A stretch of 64,000 nt of DNA, taken from contig OZ010577.1 in assembly GCA_963932145.1 (NCBI GenBank), positions 22,531,924 through 22,595,923 on the forward strand, given 5' to 3'. This stretch comes from Acanthosepion lycidas (Eukaryota; Mollusca; Cephalopoda; Sepiida; Sepiidae). Positions 23,670 to 35,214 of this stretch are shown one piece after another. Below the pieces are notes generated by a model that saw only the letters and a program-made list of their open reading frames with translations, did no database searches and was not told the origin of the DNA. Both the position numbers and the translations under genes were made by a program. Each line of letters opens with the position of its first letter. The first letter of the stretch is position 1.

Positions 23670-24200
23670 ATGAAGCTGAACGCAAAATTAAAATATGGGA
23701 ATATTAAATACAACCACCCTGTGAACATAATAAATCACATCCTCCCTAAAGGAATAGAGTCTAGATTATCCAGGAACTCTTTTAGTAGAATAATTTTTGA
23801 GGATAAAAAGAATATGAGGAGGAACTTAAAGGTAGAGGGTCACAAAGCCAAACTAGAATTTAAACCTAAAAAAATTAAACAGCATATGAAGAACAATTCG
23901 AGGAAAAGAAAAAAAAATATTATTTCTTTTAACCCCGACCCTTTTAACTTAGAGGTAAAATGTAAAATAGGTAAGTTATTTTTCAAGTTGCTTACTAAAC
24001 ACTTCCCCCAAAATTCAGAATTACATAAGATATTCAATAAAAACATAGCTAAATTAACCTACAGTTGTACTAGTAATTTAGAAACAATAATTGTCAAAAT
24101 TCTAAAAACTAACGTGCAGCAAAATAACACTAATAACACTGAGCAACACTTAAAAAAGTACAGAACATCTGTGGCCATTTTTATATTCACAATGGCATGA
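23670..24200 (+). pseudogene. Penelope-like element internal fragment
   Basis: A 176-codon open frame contains IIFEDKKNMRRNLK, SRKRKKNIISFNPDPF, IGKLFFKLLTKHFPQNSELH and KIFNKNIAKLTYSCTSNL. This is the linker region between the RT and the GIY-YIG endonuclease in Penelope-like elements (family pattern RKRKIIWFNPP...NIGKxFLxLIDKHFP...KIFNxNxxKxSYSC). The frame is intact here but lacks both the RT and the endonuclease. It ends 280 bp before the gene at 24479 on the same strand, with no sign that they are connected. Confidence 0.75.
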
Positions 24201-24417
24201 AAAATCCATTTCTGGCCTTCTTTTTGTTGAATTAGGTATAGTTTTTGCAAAATTGTCACTTTCAAGAATCTCAGCAAAAATGTTAAAAATAAATTTCTTA
24301 CAACATTGCACTTACATATTTTGTATATGTTATTATGTACTTATATTTAACTGTGTTTATCACTTAATACGTTATGCCTTAAAACCTGTATTTAATATAT
24401 TTTATATTTCTTTATAC

Positions 24418-24500
24418 TTTTTCTATAGGTTTCGAAAATGACGTCAAGACAGTGCAACTTTTTCTATAGGTTTCAAAAATGACGTCAAGACAGTGCAAAA
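24418..24500 (+). repeat. 41-bp tandem duplication carrying the start codon and an acceptor-like tract
   Basis: CTTTTTCTATAGGTTTC(G/A)AAAATGACG... occurs twice, exactly 41 bp apart, with the two ATGs at 24438 and 24479. Each unit ends with TCAAGACAGTGCAA. The first ATG opens a 14-codon frame whose TGA overlaps the second ATG. CTTTTTCTATAG looks like a 3' splice site, so each copy offers an acceptor and a start codon. Confidence 0.9.
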
Positions 24501-26140
24501 ATGATCCAAACAGATTCTGCTACATATGTGGCGAATTAACATTTGGTAAAGAAAAGCACAGGATTACAAGTCATATCAAGAAATTGTACAAGGCGTACTT
24601 TCATTGTGACATAGGAGACCAAGACAAGCCATTGGCTCCTCATGTCTGTTGCCTTACATGTGTGAAGACACTGAGCACATGGTTTGCAAGAAAAAATGTT
24701 CACATGAAGTTTGGTGTGCCAATGATTTGGCGTGAGCAGAGAGATCATTCTAATGATTGCTATTTCTGTCAGCAAGACTATACGGGCTGTACTACGGCAA
24801 AGAAAAAGAAACACATTGTTTACCCAAATTTGCAATCAGCAATGCGCCCAGTTGAACACTCAAAAGATTTTCCTGTGCAAAAACCCCCAGATCAAGAAAT
24901 GTGGAGTTCAAGCAGTGGAGATGAACATTCCAGTGATGAAACAGTAGAACTTAATGATCTAGAAAGAATGAATAAACCAATACTATTTTCTCAAGAGGCT
25001 CTAAATGACTTATGTAGAGATCTCTATTTAACCAAAGACAAAAGTGAGTTTATAGCATCAAGGCTTAAAGAACGTAATCTTCTTAGAAAAGGAGTGAAGA
25101 TAACATTATACAGAAAATGTTCACAAAAACTGCATGTATTGTTTATCATGAAAGATGACTTATGCTTTTGTAATGACGTCGCTAAACTTTTTGAACAACT
25201 AGAAATGCCATATGATAACACCAACTGGCAACTTTTCTTAGATGCATCCAAAGAAAGCATCAAAGCTGTTTTGCTACACAACGGCTACACTCTGCCATCT
25301 GTTCCCATAGCTTACAGTGCAACCATAAAAGAATCATATGAAAATTTAAAAACAATTCTAACGAGTGTACAATATAATAACCATAAACGGCATATTTGTG
25401 CAGATTTCAAGATTGTAGCAATGTTTACAGGCCTTCAGCCTGGCTATACTAAATTTTGCTGTTTCCTATGCTTATGGGACTCCAGAGCAAGAACTGAACA
25501 TTAAGTATGCAAGCATTGGCCCGTTAGAGATGAAATTGAGCAAGGGAAATATAATATTAAGCACAGACCAATTCTGCAAAGTAATAAAATCCATTTACCA
25601 CCTTTGCATATCAAACTTGGTTTGTTTAAACAATTTGTTAAAGCCCTGGACAAGGATTCCCTTGCATTTGCATATCTTGCAGAAAAGTTCCCTTCCCTAA
25701 GTCAAGCTAAAATAAAAGAAGCTATCTTCATAGGTCCTCAAATTCGAAAAATTGTACTTGATGAAACTTTCAACACACATCTCAAGAAAAAAGAAAACTT
25801 TGCCTTTGAGTCATTCAAGAAAGTTTGTGATAAGTTCCTTGGAAAATATCATTCAGAAGACTATGTGCAAGTTATAAATGATCTAATACGTCAATATCAT
25901 GGTACGGGGTGTAACATGTCCCTTAAAGTTCGTGTACTCCACTCTCATTTGGACTTCTTTGCAGAAAATCTTGGTGATGTGAGTGATGAACATGGCGAGA
26001 GATTCCATCAGGATATTTCAGTGATGGAGAAACGTTTTAAAGGAAAATGGAACCGTGGCATGTTGGCAGACTACTGCTGGAATATAAAAAGAGAGGATGA
26101 CACTATACACAAGAGGGTTAAGAGGACAAATGTTGTATAA
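24479..26140 (+). pseudogene. Zinc-binding repeat-family protein with one in-frame stop
   Basis: The frame has 553 coding positions and one stop, TAA, at codon 342 (25502-25504). The frame stays open on both sides, and the next ATG-independent stretch continues the same protein, so one base change is the likely cause. N-terminal cysteines pair as CYIC (14/17), CCLTC (58/61) and CYFC (94/97), suggesting a zinc-binding head. An acidic S/D/E-rich linker is near 143-160. Then come GYTKFCCFLCLWDSR (322-336), LPPLHIKLGLFKQFV (after the stop), HSHLDFF (488-494), DEHGERFHQD (503-512) and GMLADYCW (527-534). I recall a large family of intronless proteins with these motifs in insects, hydra and octopus. 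Its function is unknown to me, and a transposon origin is only a guess. The start at 24479 is chosen because the frame begins there; a copy of the start lies 41 bp upstream. AATAAA lies at 26178-26183. Confidence 0.75.
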
Positions 26141-26177
26141 ACTGAAAGTTCTTTGTTTTTTATTCATAACCAGTAAT

Positions 26178-26183
26178 AATAAA
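26178..26183 (+). promoter_or_regulatory. Polyadenylation signal AATAAA
   Basis: A canonical hexamer 38 bp after the terminal stop of the zinc-binding frame. In DNA this AT-rich the hexamer is common, so position is the main support. Confidence 0.45.
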
Positions 26184-26554
26184 TTATGATTTAAAGTACA
26201 TGAAAACGGTGCCTAATCTAAGGGAAAAAAGGCCAGATTTAGTATCAATATACTTTTCTAACACTTAAACAGGTCTTATGTGGCATGCACATTTTTTTAA
26301 CTTGAAATTTGTTGCACAGTGTAATTTATGCAACTGCAGAAATAAGAATAGATGTCTAATAAATGGAGCTTCTAAAACAGAAGCTATAATTAACAGAAGT
26401 AACAGATATTAATGGCCAAAATAAAATGTACAAATGGTGCACAGAAGGTACTTTCAAATGTAAATGGTACAACCATAGGTCATCATTTAAGCTAGTAAAT
26501 CTTAGGTACTCTACCAAACTAGCTGACCATGTGTGAAATTTAAAAGAAAATCAC
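26184..26554. other. No gene recognised between the frame and the LTR-like segment
   Basis: AT-rich, with no open frame and no repeat matched elsewhere in the window. Confidence 0.4.
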
Positions 26555-27164
26555 TGTTATGGGACCTTACCCATAATAACATAATGGACTATTCCATACG
26601 TAATAAATAATGTGCCTTAAGAGGAAGCAGGGAGTTCAGTCTGAAGTCAGGCGACTGGCTGACTGGATGAACTCTCTGCCTTCGGGCGGGGAGGAACCCG
26701 AACGAGGCTATGCCGAAGGACAGAGTCTCTTTCGGGGAGGTAAACCGACCCTGAACCTGTTTATACGGGTTCAAAGGGCATATTTTGGGCTGAGCCCACA
26801 GGCTTAGAGATCCCACATTAAATCAGCCTTGTGCCACATGATGCCCTCGTGGGGGGGGGGGGTTAACTAAATACCGTTCAGCCTGAAGTCTGGAGTGAGG
26901 TCCGTCAGGTGTCTGTCAGTCAGTCAGAAGCAGTTCGAAACAGAGTCACGTTCAGACAATTACTACAAGACATTGGAATAGTGATAATGGTTGAGACTAC
27001 ATTGTTCTCCCTACTAAACCTGATTGTTCGTACTAACACTTTCTACTTCTCTGTATATATTCCTGTTTGTAATATATCTGTGTTATTCCATCTCCATGTT
27101 CGAGTTCTTCTTTATTGGTTTTACCTTGGACCATCACCGTGGTACAAGGACCTGGACCATAACA
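26555..27164 (+). mobile_element. Solo LTR-like segment
   Basis: The segment starts TGTTATGG and ends CCATAACA, short inverted termini with TG...CA as in LTRs. It is 610 bp and clearly GC-richer than its neighbours from about 26610 to 26960, with a 12-bp G tract near 26852. TATATATTCC at about 27053 could be a TATA region. The 5-bp flanks (ATCAC and AAAAC) differ, and no primer-binding site or polypurine tract was seen, so a solo LTR with a decayed target duplication is the best reading. The orientation is a guess. The short frames inside it (26610-26807, 26909-27202) are unsupported. Confidence 0.5.
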
Positions 27165-27735
27165 AAAACAAAGGGGATTCATTTGTAAGATGGAAAATTT
27201 AAAAAAAGGCAAAACTGTACAACAATCACAGCAATATTTGCCAGCTCTGCCAATAGGGAAAAATTAGCAATTATGGCACTTTTGGATTCAAAAACCTTTA
27301 AAACCAAAAATCTGAAGTCTTAAGCCCTTGATTATCAGAAAATCTTTCTTAAGTGTATATGAGGCTGGATAAAAAAAAAGTATTTTATCCCCCCACCAAT
27401 ATATTTACAATACACTTGCTTTTCTTCCCTTCCCCCTCCTTCTTCACATCCTTCCCCTCCCTTTCTATTACACCCAACGTCATTTGTTTGTTTATTTTTG
27501 AAAATATTAATGTAGTGTTATTTGTTTTTTTTTAGAAAAATAAAAAAGCATTAGGTTGTCATTTGATAAAAATTACCTGAGGACACCGTAAGATTGAAAC
27601 CAAGGTACTGGATTTAACTGACCTCCTGATTTTTAAAGTTAAAAGCTCGATATGTTATTTTTACTTTTGTTTTCACAGTGTATTGAGCACTTTTTAATAC
27701 TACTGTTTCCTGGTCTTATTCAACTCTGACCATTA

Positions 27736-27773
<38 letters not shown>

Positions 27774-28470
27774 TATAGCAGCAGCAATAAATTGTTTACC
27801 ACTAGAGGACAAAGGTGTTTCCAACATTTTGTCATGATTTTCCATCTTCTATCTGGTTATTTTTGCTACCTATTAACCGTTAATCAAGCAACCTTTTAAT
27901 CTATCTGTTATCTTTTCTTCTTGCTTTGTATTCTGCCCACCTCCATTTTTGTGGTTTAATCATTTCTTTAACATATATTGGTCTACTCTCTGATCTATAA
28001 TAACCTTGTTCTTTTTTTACTATCATGGTCCTTTATATTGATCTTTGTCTATTTTACATTTATCTTCAAGCAGTTTTGTCAGTTTTCATATTTCACAGTT
28101 GTACATCATAGATGGTATTATACATTCATTATACACTTGATTCATTATATCTTTTTTTTGTTAAATAAATGCTTCCCACCATATTATTATCATTACACAC
28201 TTGATTTCAAATTATCTCACAAGAGAGGAAAAGCAGAAATTAGAAACATTATTGATAAAACAAAAATTATAAATGTGCAGGCTGCATAACAGATATTTTT
28301 GTCTCAAGTGGAATCAGCAAGCAAAGTTCAAATTCTGGTTAAGTCTGCAGTGTTCTGTTTGCAGGAATGCTCAAGAAAAAGGCATGCACCCATTTTTTTT
28401 ATTCATCTGCATGTTGTATAGCAAAGTAGATTTGGCTTCCTAGCTTTGTTGGCAACCTGTCTCAGATAAT
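27165..28470. other. No gene recognised; TA tract
   Basis: AT-rich DNA with a (TA)n run at about 27740-27770. Weak tRNA-like boxes are seen near 27585-27625 (minus, GGTTTCAATCTTACGG) and 28310-28345 (plus, AGTTCAAATTCTGG). Confidence 0.4.
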
Positions 28471-28474
28471 GAAT

Positions 28475-31000
28475 ACTCCATGAATATGTTACACCTTCTC
28501 TTTATCCTCCATTTCACTTGCTCTCTTGGTGTTCACTTTTGCTTTGCTAGACAGGGTATCAAAGAACCAATGATACCGACATCTAAATTGATATGTCATG
28601 CATCATTTACAGAACACAACCAGCCTACATATTCAATGACAGACACACTCACTTCCCACAAGACTGATTGCCAAGTAAACCCACATTGACCTATATATCT
28701 ACTTCCCATGGACAGAATTGTCCTGTCTCAGTTCTGACAATGCTTTCCACATTCATTCATTCATTTACTGCATATTCCCAATTCTTTTTGGTCATGCTTG
28801 ACATTTCATGGTTCTGGTCACAATAAAATATCACTCACATACCAGAAAAGCTTCCAACACAAGGCAAAATGCATCATCCTATGATCACATTAATGATGCC
28901 TAGGACCACATTTTCATACTTCACTGCAGAGGCCTGTTCTCCTCCCAAACTTGAGGCCAATATTCTGGTACCATCTCCTAAATGTTTGATGTTTTTTCAG
29001 AACAGTCTGAAGCATGACAAGTGCTTCTTTACACATGTCACAGAAAAAATATCCTCATTGACATAAATGTTGTGAATGCATGGTTATGTAGGCCTTCTTA
29101 TTGATTCCTTTTGGGATAGGACTTTCTTAATGATGAATTTCATTGTCGTTATTGTCACATTAAGACTGAATCTCAATCATGTTTCCCATCTGGAAACATA
29201 CAATGATTTGTGGACACATAATTGGAGGTACATATTCTTCAGATCTAATATGGACAAATATGAACACTGCTGGTAGCCCACTCACTCAAATTGGCCAAAA
29301 AGAGATCTGCCATGAATGCATCAATGTGACTATCAAGCTCTCTGTAATCTATGACCAAGTATACTTTTGCCTTGTTATGCTGAACTGCAGCCATAAGCAG
29401 AATCAAACCTTTGGTAGATTCAGGTTTCTTCTCAGAGTAAGGTAACAACTAGCCATTTTATATCCAGCTCATAATTGTCTCTGATTTAGTATAGCACAGG
29501 ATACTCCAACTCTATCTTTTCTGTCTTCTAGCACCTGATCTGACCATTTCTATATTCCAAGTTAAAAGTTCAGTAGTCAATCAAACTCTGCATTGAAATT
29601 GAACTGATCTTTCCAAATCACTACATACATTCCAAAATCATTATCATCAGTCTCCTGACTGGGTATGGTCATAGGGTCATTGTGTAACTGAGCATCTAAC
29701 CAGTTCCTTCTGCATATCTGAGTTGAACGCCAGAGATGTAATCATTCATGTATAGTATGTCTTGGGAGAGTCAACCTACCAGAACTCATCTTTCTCTACG
29801 TCCAATGTCCTCCAACTTGATAGCTTGCCTTGATCACAAATACATTCAAATTTGATTAGATACACTGAAATCACCATACACATGAATGTAAATGGAAACC
29901 ATACTGCAACTGTGTCATAAAAACACCAATACTGTCTGGATCATACTAACAGTTACTTTTTATGTATTACCAGGATGTCAATCCCAACAGATTTTCAATT
30001 GTCCACACTAAGATTGATAGTTACAACACGCACATGCCTCACCACTGATCATTAACATGTTCACATTTTTCTTTGACCATGAATGGCACATCTTGCTCAC
30101 AATTAAATGAGGGAATTCTGAATAAATTAACATTGTGCATCACTTTCCATTAACGTAAACTATTAGGTTGGTGCAAAAATAATGTTGTTTTCTCACATAG
30201 TAACATATGTGAGAAAACAACATTATTTTTGCACCAACCTAATATTATGATAGGCAGTGCAGCATCATATCTTACCTAGGGGATTAGAGTGGTACTAATA
30301 TCTTGTCTTCTGACTCATTAGCCAGAAAGTCTTGTAATGTTTGGCCTTGGCTTTGACACTGAAAACTGCATATATTTCTGCATGGCCTTCATTCTTAACA
30401 CTTAGCCATTCCTTCTTGACAATGCAAACAGTGTTTTTTTAAATGGTTAATGCTGTTACACCTATTGCTTGTGATCTCAGTGTCTTTTCTGGTGTTGCCC
30501 TAAAATACACATGTACAATCAATATGATTACTGCTATATCATCCTTCAGTACTGCCTTGGCATAAGCTAACAGCTGGTCAATATTCATGGTGCTCATGTG
30601 AGACGAAACTCAAAGGAGATGACTAAAAAGGCCTGCCAATCCTTCAATGAAAGACACATGCAAAGCCATGATCAGGCATACTACCAAACAGTACGGTCAC
30701 TCTGCCACATTCACATCAATGGACTCTCCCAGACACAAGTGCCTCACTGTGAATTGTTCCCACATTATAAAAGTGTCAGTGGCAAAACATGTTTATAGGG
30801 TACACTTTATGTAATTAACACTGCTTAACTGTTGATAGACCACAAATGCACTCCCAGTCAGATGCGATAACACTCATTTGACCTTAAGTTCATGCATAAT
30901 TTATGCATGGGGAAAAAGGTCAAATTATCTCAGCTTTCTCACTCTGTTCAATAACAAAGTGATTGAGATCTGAGCCATCAAATTCCTATATATGTCTCAC
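28475..31000 (-). pseudogene. Decayed LTR-type pol region (RT and RNase H-like remnants)
   Basis: On the minus strand, at 29448-29245, KGLILLMAAVQHNKAKVYLV and IDYRELDSHIDAF resemble the start of an RT finger domain (pattern KVRPVMDYRELN). Further on, near 29060-28930, comes NIYVNEDIFSVTCVKKHL and HLGDGTRILASSLGGEQ, the pattern around the catalytic YxDD box, here without the DD. Near 28600 a short stretch with HINLDVGIIGSL fits the following RNase H-like part. Stops and shifts are frequent. The 5' part (31000-29450) shows possible protease-to-RT coding pieces. The lineage is not resolved. A mariner MITE sits in the 5' half. Confidence 0.55.
30163..30242. mobile_element. Mariner MITE (80 bp, near-perfect palindrome)
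   Basis: 37-bp inverted arms start TTAGGTTGGTGCAAAAATAA and enclose a 6-bp spacer. A TA dinucleotide flanks both sides (30161-30162 and 30243-30244), the mariner target site. The end sequence closely resembles the Hsmar1/MADE1 terminal repeat of the cecropia mariner group. Two more copies are at 38336 and 54652. Confidence 0.9.
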
Positions 31001-31780
31001 TTCTTGCCAATAGATATTGTCTATGCCACAACTTACTCGTCTCCCCCAGAAATAACCCACATCACCACGAAGTAGACAAAACATCCTTCAGCAAACAGCA
31101 TTATTATTCCTTTGGGATGTCAATCATTAGTTGGTTCAGTGAATTTGCCAATATGAGCACTATGTGTACAGGGCTAAAAAAATATTCTTGGTTTACACAA
31201 TTATGACAAACCAGTTCCTGTGCTACAAATTTATAAGTTTCTTCACTAGAAATGCTTCATCTAATAATTCAAGATAATATTTTTACTAACATAAGTAAAT
31301 TATTCATTATAATTTTTGCAACTTATATATTTAGAAATTATCAGTGAAAACACTTTCATCTTTTTATCTCCCTTTAAAAATCCTTGATGTCCAACATCAT
31401 TTCTGTTCTCTGTTTTGTGGTCATTCCACATTGAGAAATTGGATTTGGATTTTTTTCAACAATGTACAATCATTTATAAATAAAAATAAATTATTAATAA
31501 AATTTCTTGGAGTCTTTTTTCTAGAATTATTTTTTGTTGTCTGACTGGTGGAAGAATTGGTTTTCATATTAAAGTTGAAGCATTCTACTCATTGTCTTAA
31601 CACTTTACTAAGCGTTGCTTATGTATTGTGAGATTTACATCAAAAGATACCAGAGATCTGAATTGAATTTAAAGTCTATCAGGAACCTTGATCTAAGAAG
31701 GGTTGATATGGGGTAACCCCAGTATGTAACGGTTCAACCTAAGAGATACTAGTCAAAAGATCTAGTAATCTTGAGCTGAA
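31001..31780. other. No gene recognised
   Basis: AT-rich DNA; 31344-31544 is a short frame with no motif. Confidence 0.4.
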
Positions 31781-32050
31781 CTAGAATGTGATCTCAAGAG
31801 AAGGAGGAGCCATAGGATTGATCTAGAATGTGATCTCAAGAGAAGGAGCCATAGGAATGATCTAGAATGTGATCTCAAGAGAACTAGGAGCCATAGGATT
31901 GACCTAGAATGGGATCTCAAAAGAACTAGGAGCCATAGGATTGATCGAGAATGTGATCTCAAGAGAACTAGAATCCATAGGATTGATCTAGAATGGGAGC
32001 TCAAGAGAACTAGGAGCCATATGAATAATCTAGAATGTGATCTCAAAGGA
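31781..32050. repeat. 42-bp satellite, about 6.5 copies
   Basis: Unit GATCTAGAATGTGATCTCAAGAGAACTAGGAGCC plus eight bases, with copies near 31781, 31821, 31862, 31904, 31946, 31988 and 32030. Because 42 is a multiple of three, the minus strand stays open as a 14-residue repeat (LLRSHSRSILWLLV). The frame is a by-product of the period, and no signal suggests expression. Confidence 0.9.
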
Positions 32051-33281
32051 TGTTGGAAATGATATAAATACTCAACCTACAAAAGGCAATAGATAGAATC
32101 CATCACATCCTCAAAAGAAGAAGATTGAACATTTGAAGAAGGACCTGAAAGCAGATATCCTTGATGCAGTCTATTGTTTTTATTGTCACCACTTGCTTGA
32201 GTCTGAGCATCAGGATCATCTTCCTTTCTCTATTCCCTTTCTCTCCCCTGGTAGTGGTAGAGACAGCTTTGGATCAAGGACAGTTGGATGAGGCCATTTG
32301 CATGAATTTGACAAGACCATTTGTGTGAGTTTGACTTTGGTAGATAATTCTGTGTGATGAGAAGACCACACATTGGCACATCTCTCATGACTCATGGAGA
32401 CGAGATAGGTGAGATCTGGCAAACCGGGTTGCATTTGACTGTTGGATGCTTGGTTTGTCAAGCTCTGCCTTGGTTATGCCACTGACTGGTGCTGTCCTCT
32501 TCTGCCAGTTTGGCTGTTAAGATCATGTAGATTTTTGTCTATTCCACCAGTGGGTTGATTGTGTTCAGTCTAGTCCTTCCTCTTCGACTTTACCATCATG
32601 ATTGGTTCTACAGGTGTCGGAATTCCAGATGGCTTCAACTCTTGGGATCACTGGGACAAATAAGCCCTCTACTATGACAAGGAATGGCCATATATATTTT
32701 ACAATGGATGTCAAAGTGAAGAGTTTATTAATAAATCTTTCACTTTGTAATAATGCAATCTAGAATTGAATAAACAATTATTTCACATATAAAAAATTTA
32801 TTCTCATGTACTTACTAACATAACATTACACTTTTCATGGTAGAAAGTCAAATGGGAAAAACAGAGCATGTTGGAAGACTGTATTGCACCATTCTTGTGT
32901 GAATTCAAGATAATATTATTACTAATGTAAGTAATTTATTCATAACAACCTGAGGCATGTAGTCACATTTCACAATGCGATCTGAGTGTATTTTTTAGTT
33001 ATGTAATTTTGTAACTGGGGATAAAAGCAGTCATTAACATTTGGCTAAGTGTAAATATATACACTTTCAAAAAGTAATGGTCAGCAAGACAAACTTTAAT
33101 TTATTAGCTGCAACTTGGCTATTTCTTGAGTGCCACATCATTGTGAGATAGAGTTCAAACTATACGACATTTAGTAAATATTAAATCAAAGACAGCTTGT
33201 AATGGTTAACAAGCTAGTCTAGTTGACCATTACTATTGAATAGTTAGTTGGATTCTCACTGATTGTTCTATGCTTGTGAGA
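32051..33281. other. Unassigned; GC-richer from 32060 to 32690
   Basis: The part at 32060-32690 is less AT-rich, as inserted repeats are here, and carries an 81-codon minus frame with no known motif. The rest is AT-rich without features. Confidence 0.4.
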
Positions 33282-34770
33282 AAAAAATGTTCAAGAGATG
33301 GGTCAAGGAATCTAAGAGAAAGAAAATGTTCAAGAGATGGGTCAAGGAATCTAAGAGAAAGAAAATGTTCAAGTGATGGGTCAAGGAATCTAAGTGAAAG
33401 AAAATGTTCGAGATGGGTCAAGGAATCTAAGAGAAAGTAAATGTTCAAGAGATTGGTTAAGGAATCTGAGAGAAAGACAATGTTCAAGAGATAGGTCAAG
33501 GAATCTGAGAGAAAGAAAATGTTCAAGAGATTGGTCAGGAAATCTAAGCGAAAGAAAATGTTTAAGAGATGGGTCAAGGAATCTAAGTAAAAGAAAATGT
33601 TCAACAGATGAGTCAAGGAATCTAAGAGAAAGAAAATATTCAACAGATGTGTCAAGGAATCTAGGGGAAAGAAAATGTTTAACAGATGAGTCAAGGAATC
33701 TAAGAGAAAGAAAATGTTCAAGAGATGGGTCAAGGAATCTAGGAGAAAAAAAATGTTTCAGATGAGTCAAAAAATCTAAGAGAAAGACAATGTTCAAGAG
33801 ATGGGTCAAGGAATCTTAGGAAAGAAAATGTTTAACAGATGGGTCAAGGAATCTAAGAGAAAGACAGTGTTTAAGAGATAAGTCAAGGAATCTAAGAGAA
33901 AGATAATGTTCAAGAGATGGGTCAAGGAATCTAAGAGAAAGACAATGTTCAAGAGATGGGTCAAGGAATCTAAGAGAAAGACAATGTTCAAGAGATGGGT
34001 CAAGGAATCTTAGAGAAAGAAAATGTTCAAGAGATGGGTCAAGGAATCTAAGAGAAAGAAAATGTTCAAGAGATAGGTAAAGGAATCTAAGAGAAAGACA
34101 ATGTTTAACAGATGGGTCAAGGAATCTAAGAGAAAAAAATGTTCAACAGATGGGTCAAGGAATCTAAGAGAAAGAAAATCCTTAACAGATGGGACAAGGA
34201 ATCTAAGAGAAAGAAAATGTTCAAGAGATAGTTGAAGGAATCTAAGAGAAAGAAAATATTTAAGAGCTTGGTCAAGGAATCTGAGAGAGACACAATGTTC
34301 TAGAGATTGGTCAAGGAATCTAAGAGAAAGAAAATGTTCAAGAGATGGGTCAAGGAATCTAAGGGAAAGACAATCTTCGAGAGATGGGTCAAGGAATCTA
34401 AGAGAAGACAATGTTCTAGAGATTGGTCAAGGAATCTAAGAGAAAGAAATTATTTAACTGATGGGTCAAGGAATCTATGAGAAAGTCAATGTTCAAGAGA
34501 TGGGTCAAGGAATCTAAGAGAAAGAAAATGTTCAACAGATGAGTCATGGAATCTAAAGAAAGACAATGTTCAAGAGATTGGTCAAGGAATCTAAGAGAAA
34601 GTAAATGTTTAACTGATGGGTCAAGGAATCTATGAGAAAGTCAATGTTCAAGAGATGGGTCAAGGAATCTAAGAGAAAGAAAATGTTCAAGAGATGGGTC
34701 AAGGAATCTAAGGGAAAGAAAATACTTAAGAGATGGGTCAAGGAAACTAAGAGAAAGAAACTGAGAGAAA
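33282..34770. repeat. 39-bp satellite, about 38 copies
   Basis: Unit AAATGTTCAAGAGATGGGTCAAGGAATCTAAGAGAAAGA with drift (GTTTAAC, GATTGG, CTATGAG variants and single-base indels). The unit is 13 codons, so long frames appear: on the minus strand THLLNIFFLLDSL repeats, on the plus strand KCSRDGSRNLRER. Frame changes follow indels. Some variants cluster (ACTGATGGG with CTATGAG near 34460 and 34615), which suggests block duplication inside the array. Confidence 0.95.
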
Positions 34771-34914
34771 AATGTGGAAAAAAAATTGGAAATGAAAGAG
34801 TGGAAAAATTAAATAAAAGAAAGAGATTAAACAGATTAAAAAGACCCTTGGATCAATGGACAACAATCACTATTGTGATTGATGTTCACTGAGTGCCTAT
34901 ACTTAGTAAAAAAA

Positions 34915-35035
34915 AAAAGCACTTGACCCTGGAGCAATCATTAGTACACTAGGTTCACAAACCATTACTAGTTTTGTGAGTTCAATATTCACAAGTAGCT
35001 TCATGCTTTCTACCTTGTGTAATACTAAATTATAC
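34915..35035 (+). mobile_element. tRNA-derived SINE head
   Basis: CTGGAGCAATCATTAGTACACTAGG (A-box region) and GTGAGTTCAATATTCAC (B-box region), with tRNA-like spacing. The tail runs CTTTCTACCTTGTG, a common SINE body. Confidence 0.5.
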
Positions 35036-35214
35036 CTAGTAAATATCATAAAGAGTATATTCTTAGGTACCTAATACAAAGTCGGGGAGTTAATAATGGG
35101 AGGGGAGGTCTTAATAAAAAAAAGTTTGGAGGATAAAAATTAAATAGTCAAAAAGAGAAAAATTAATAAACAGAGCGGTCTTAATAAACTTGGAGAGGGG
35201 TTAGAAAATTTCCT

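Noticed and set aside
26610..27202. Two plus-strand frames inside the LTR-like segment as genes
   Set aside because: They lie within inverted-ended GC-rich DNA typical of an LTR and have no motif.
33233..34411. Repeat proteins of 13-residue units on both strands
   Set aside because: The 39-bp satellite period alone keeps the frames open. Frames change at indels, and no promoter or splice signal is seen. Listed as a satellite.
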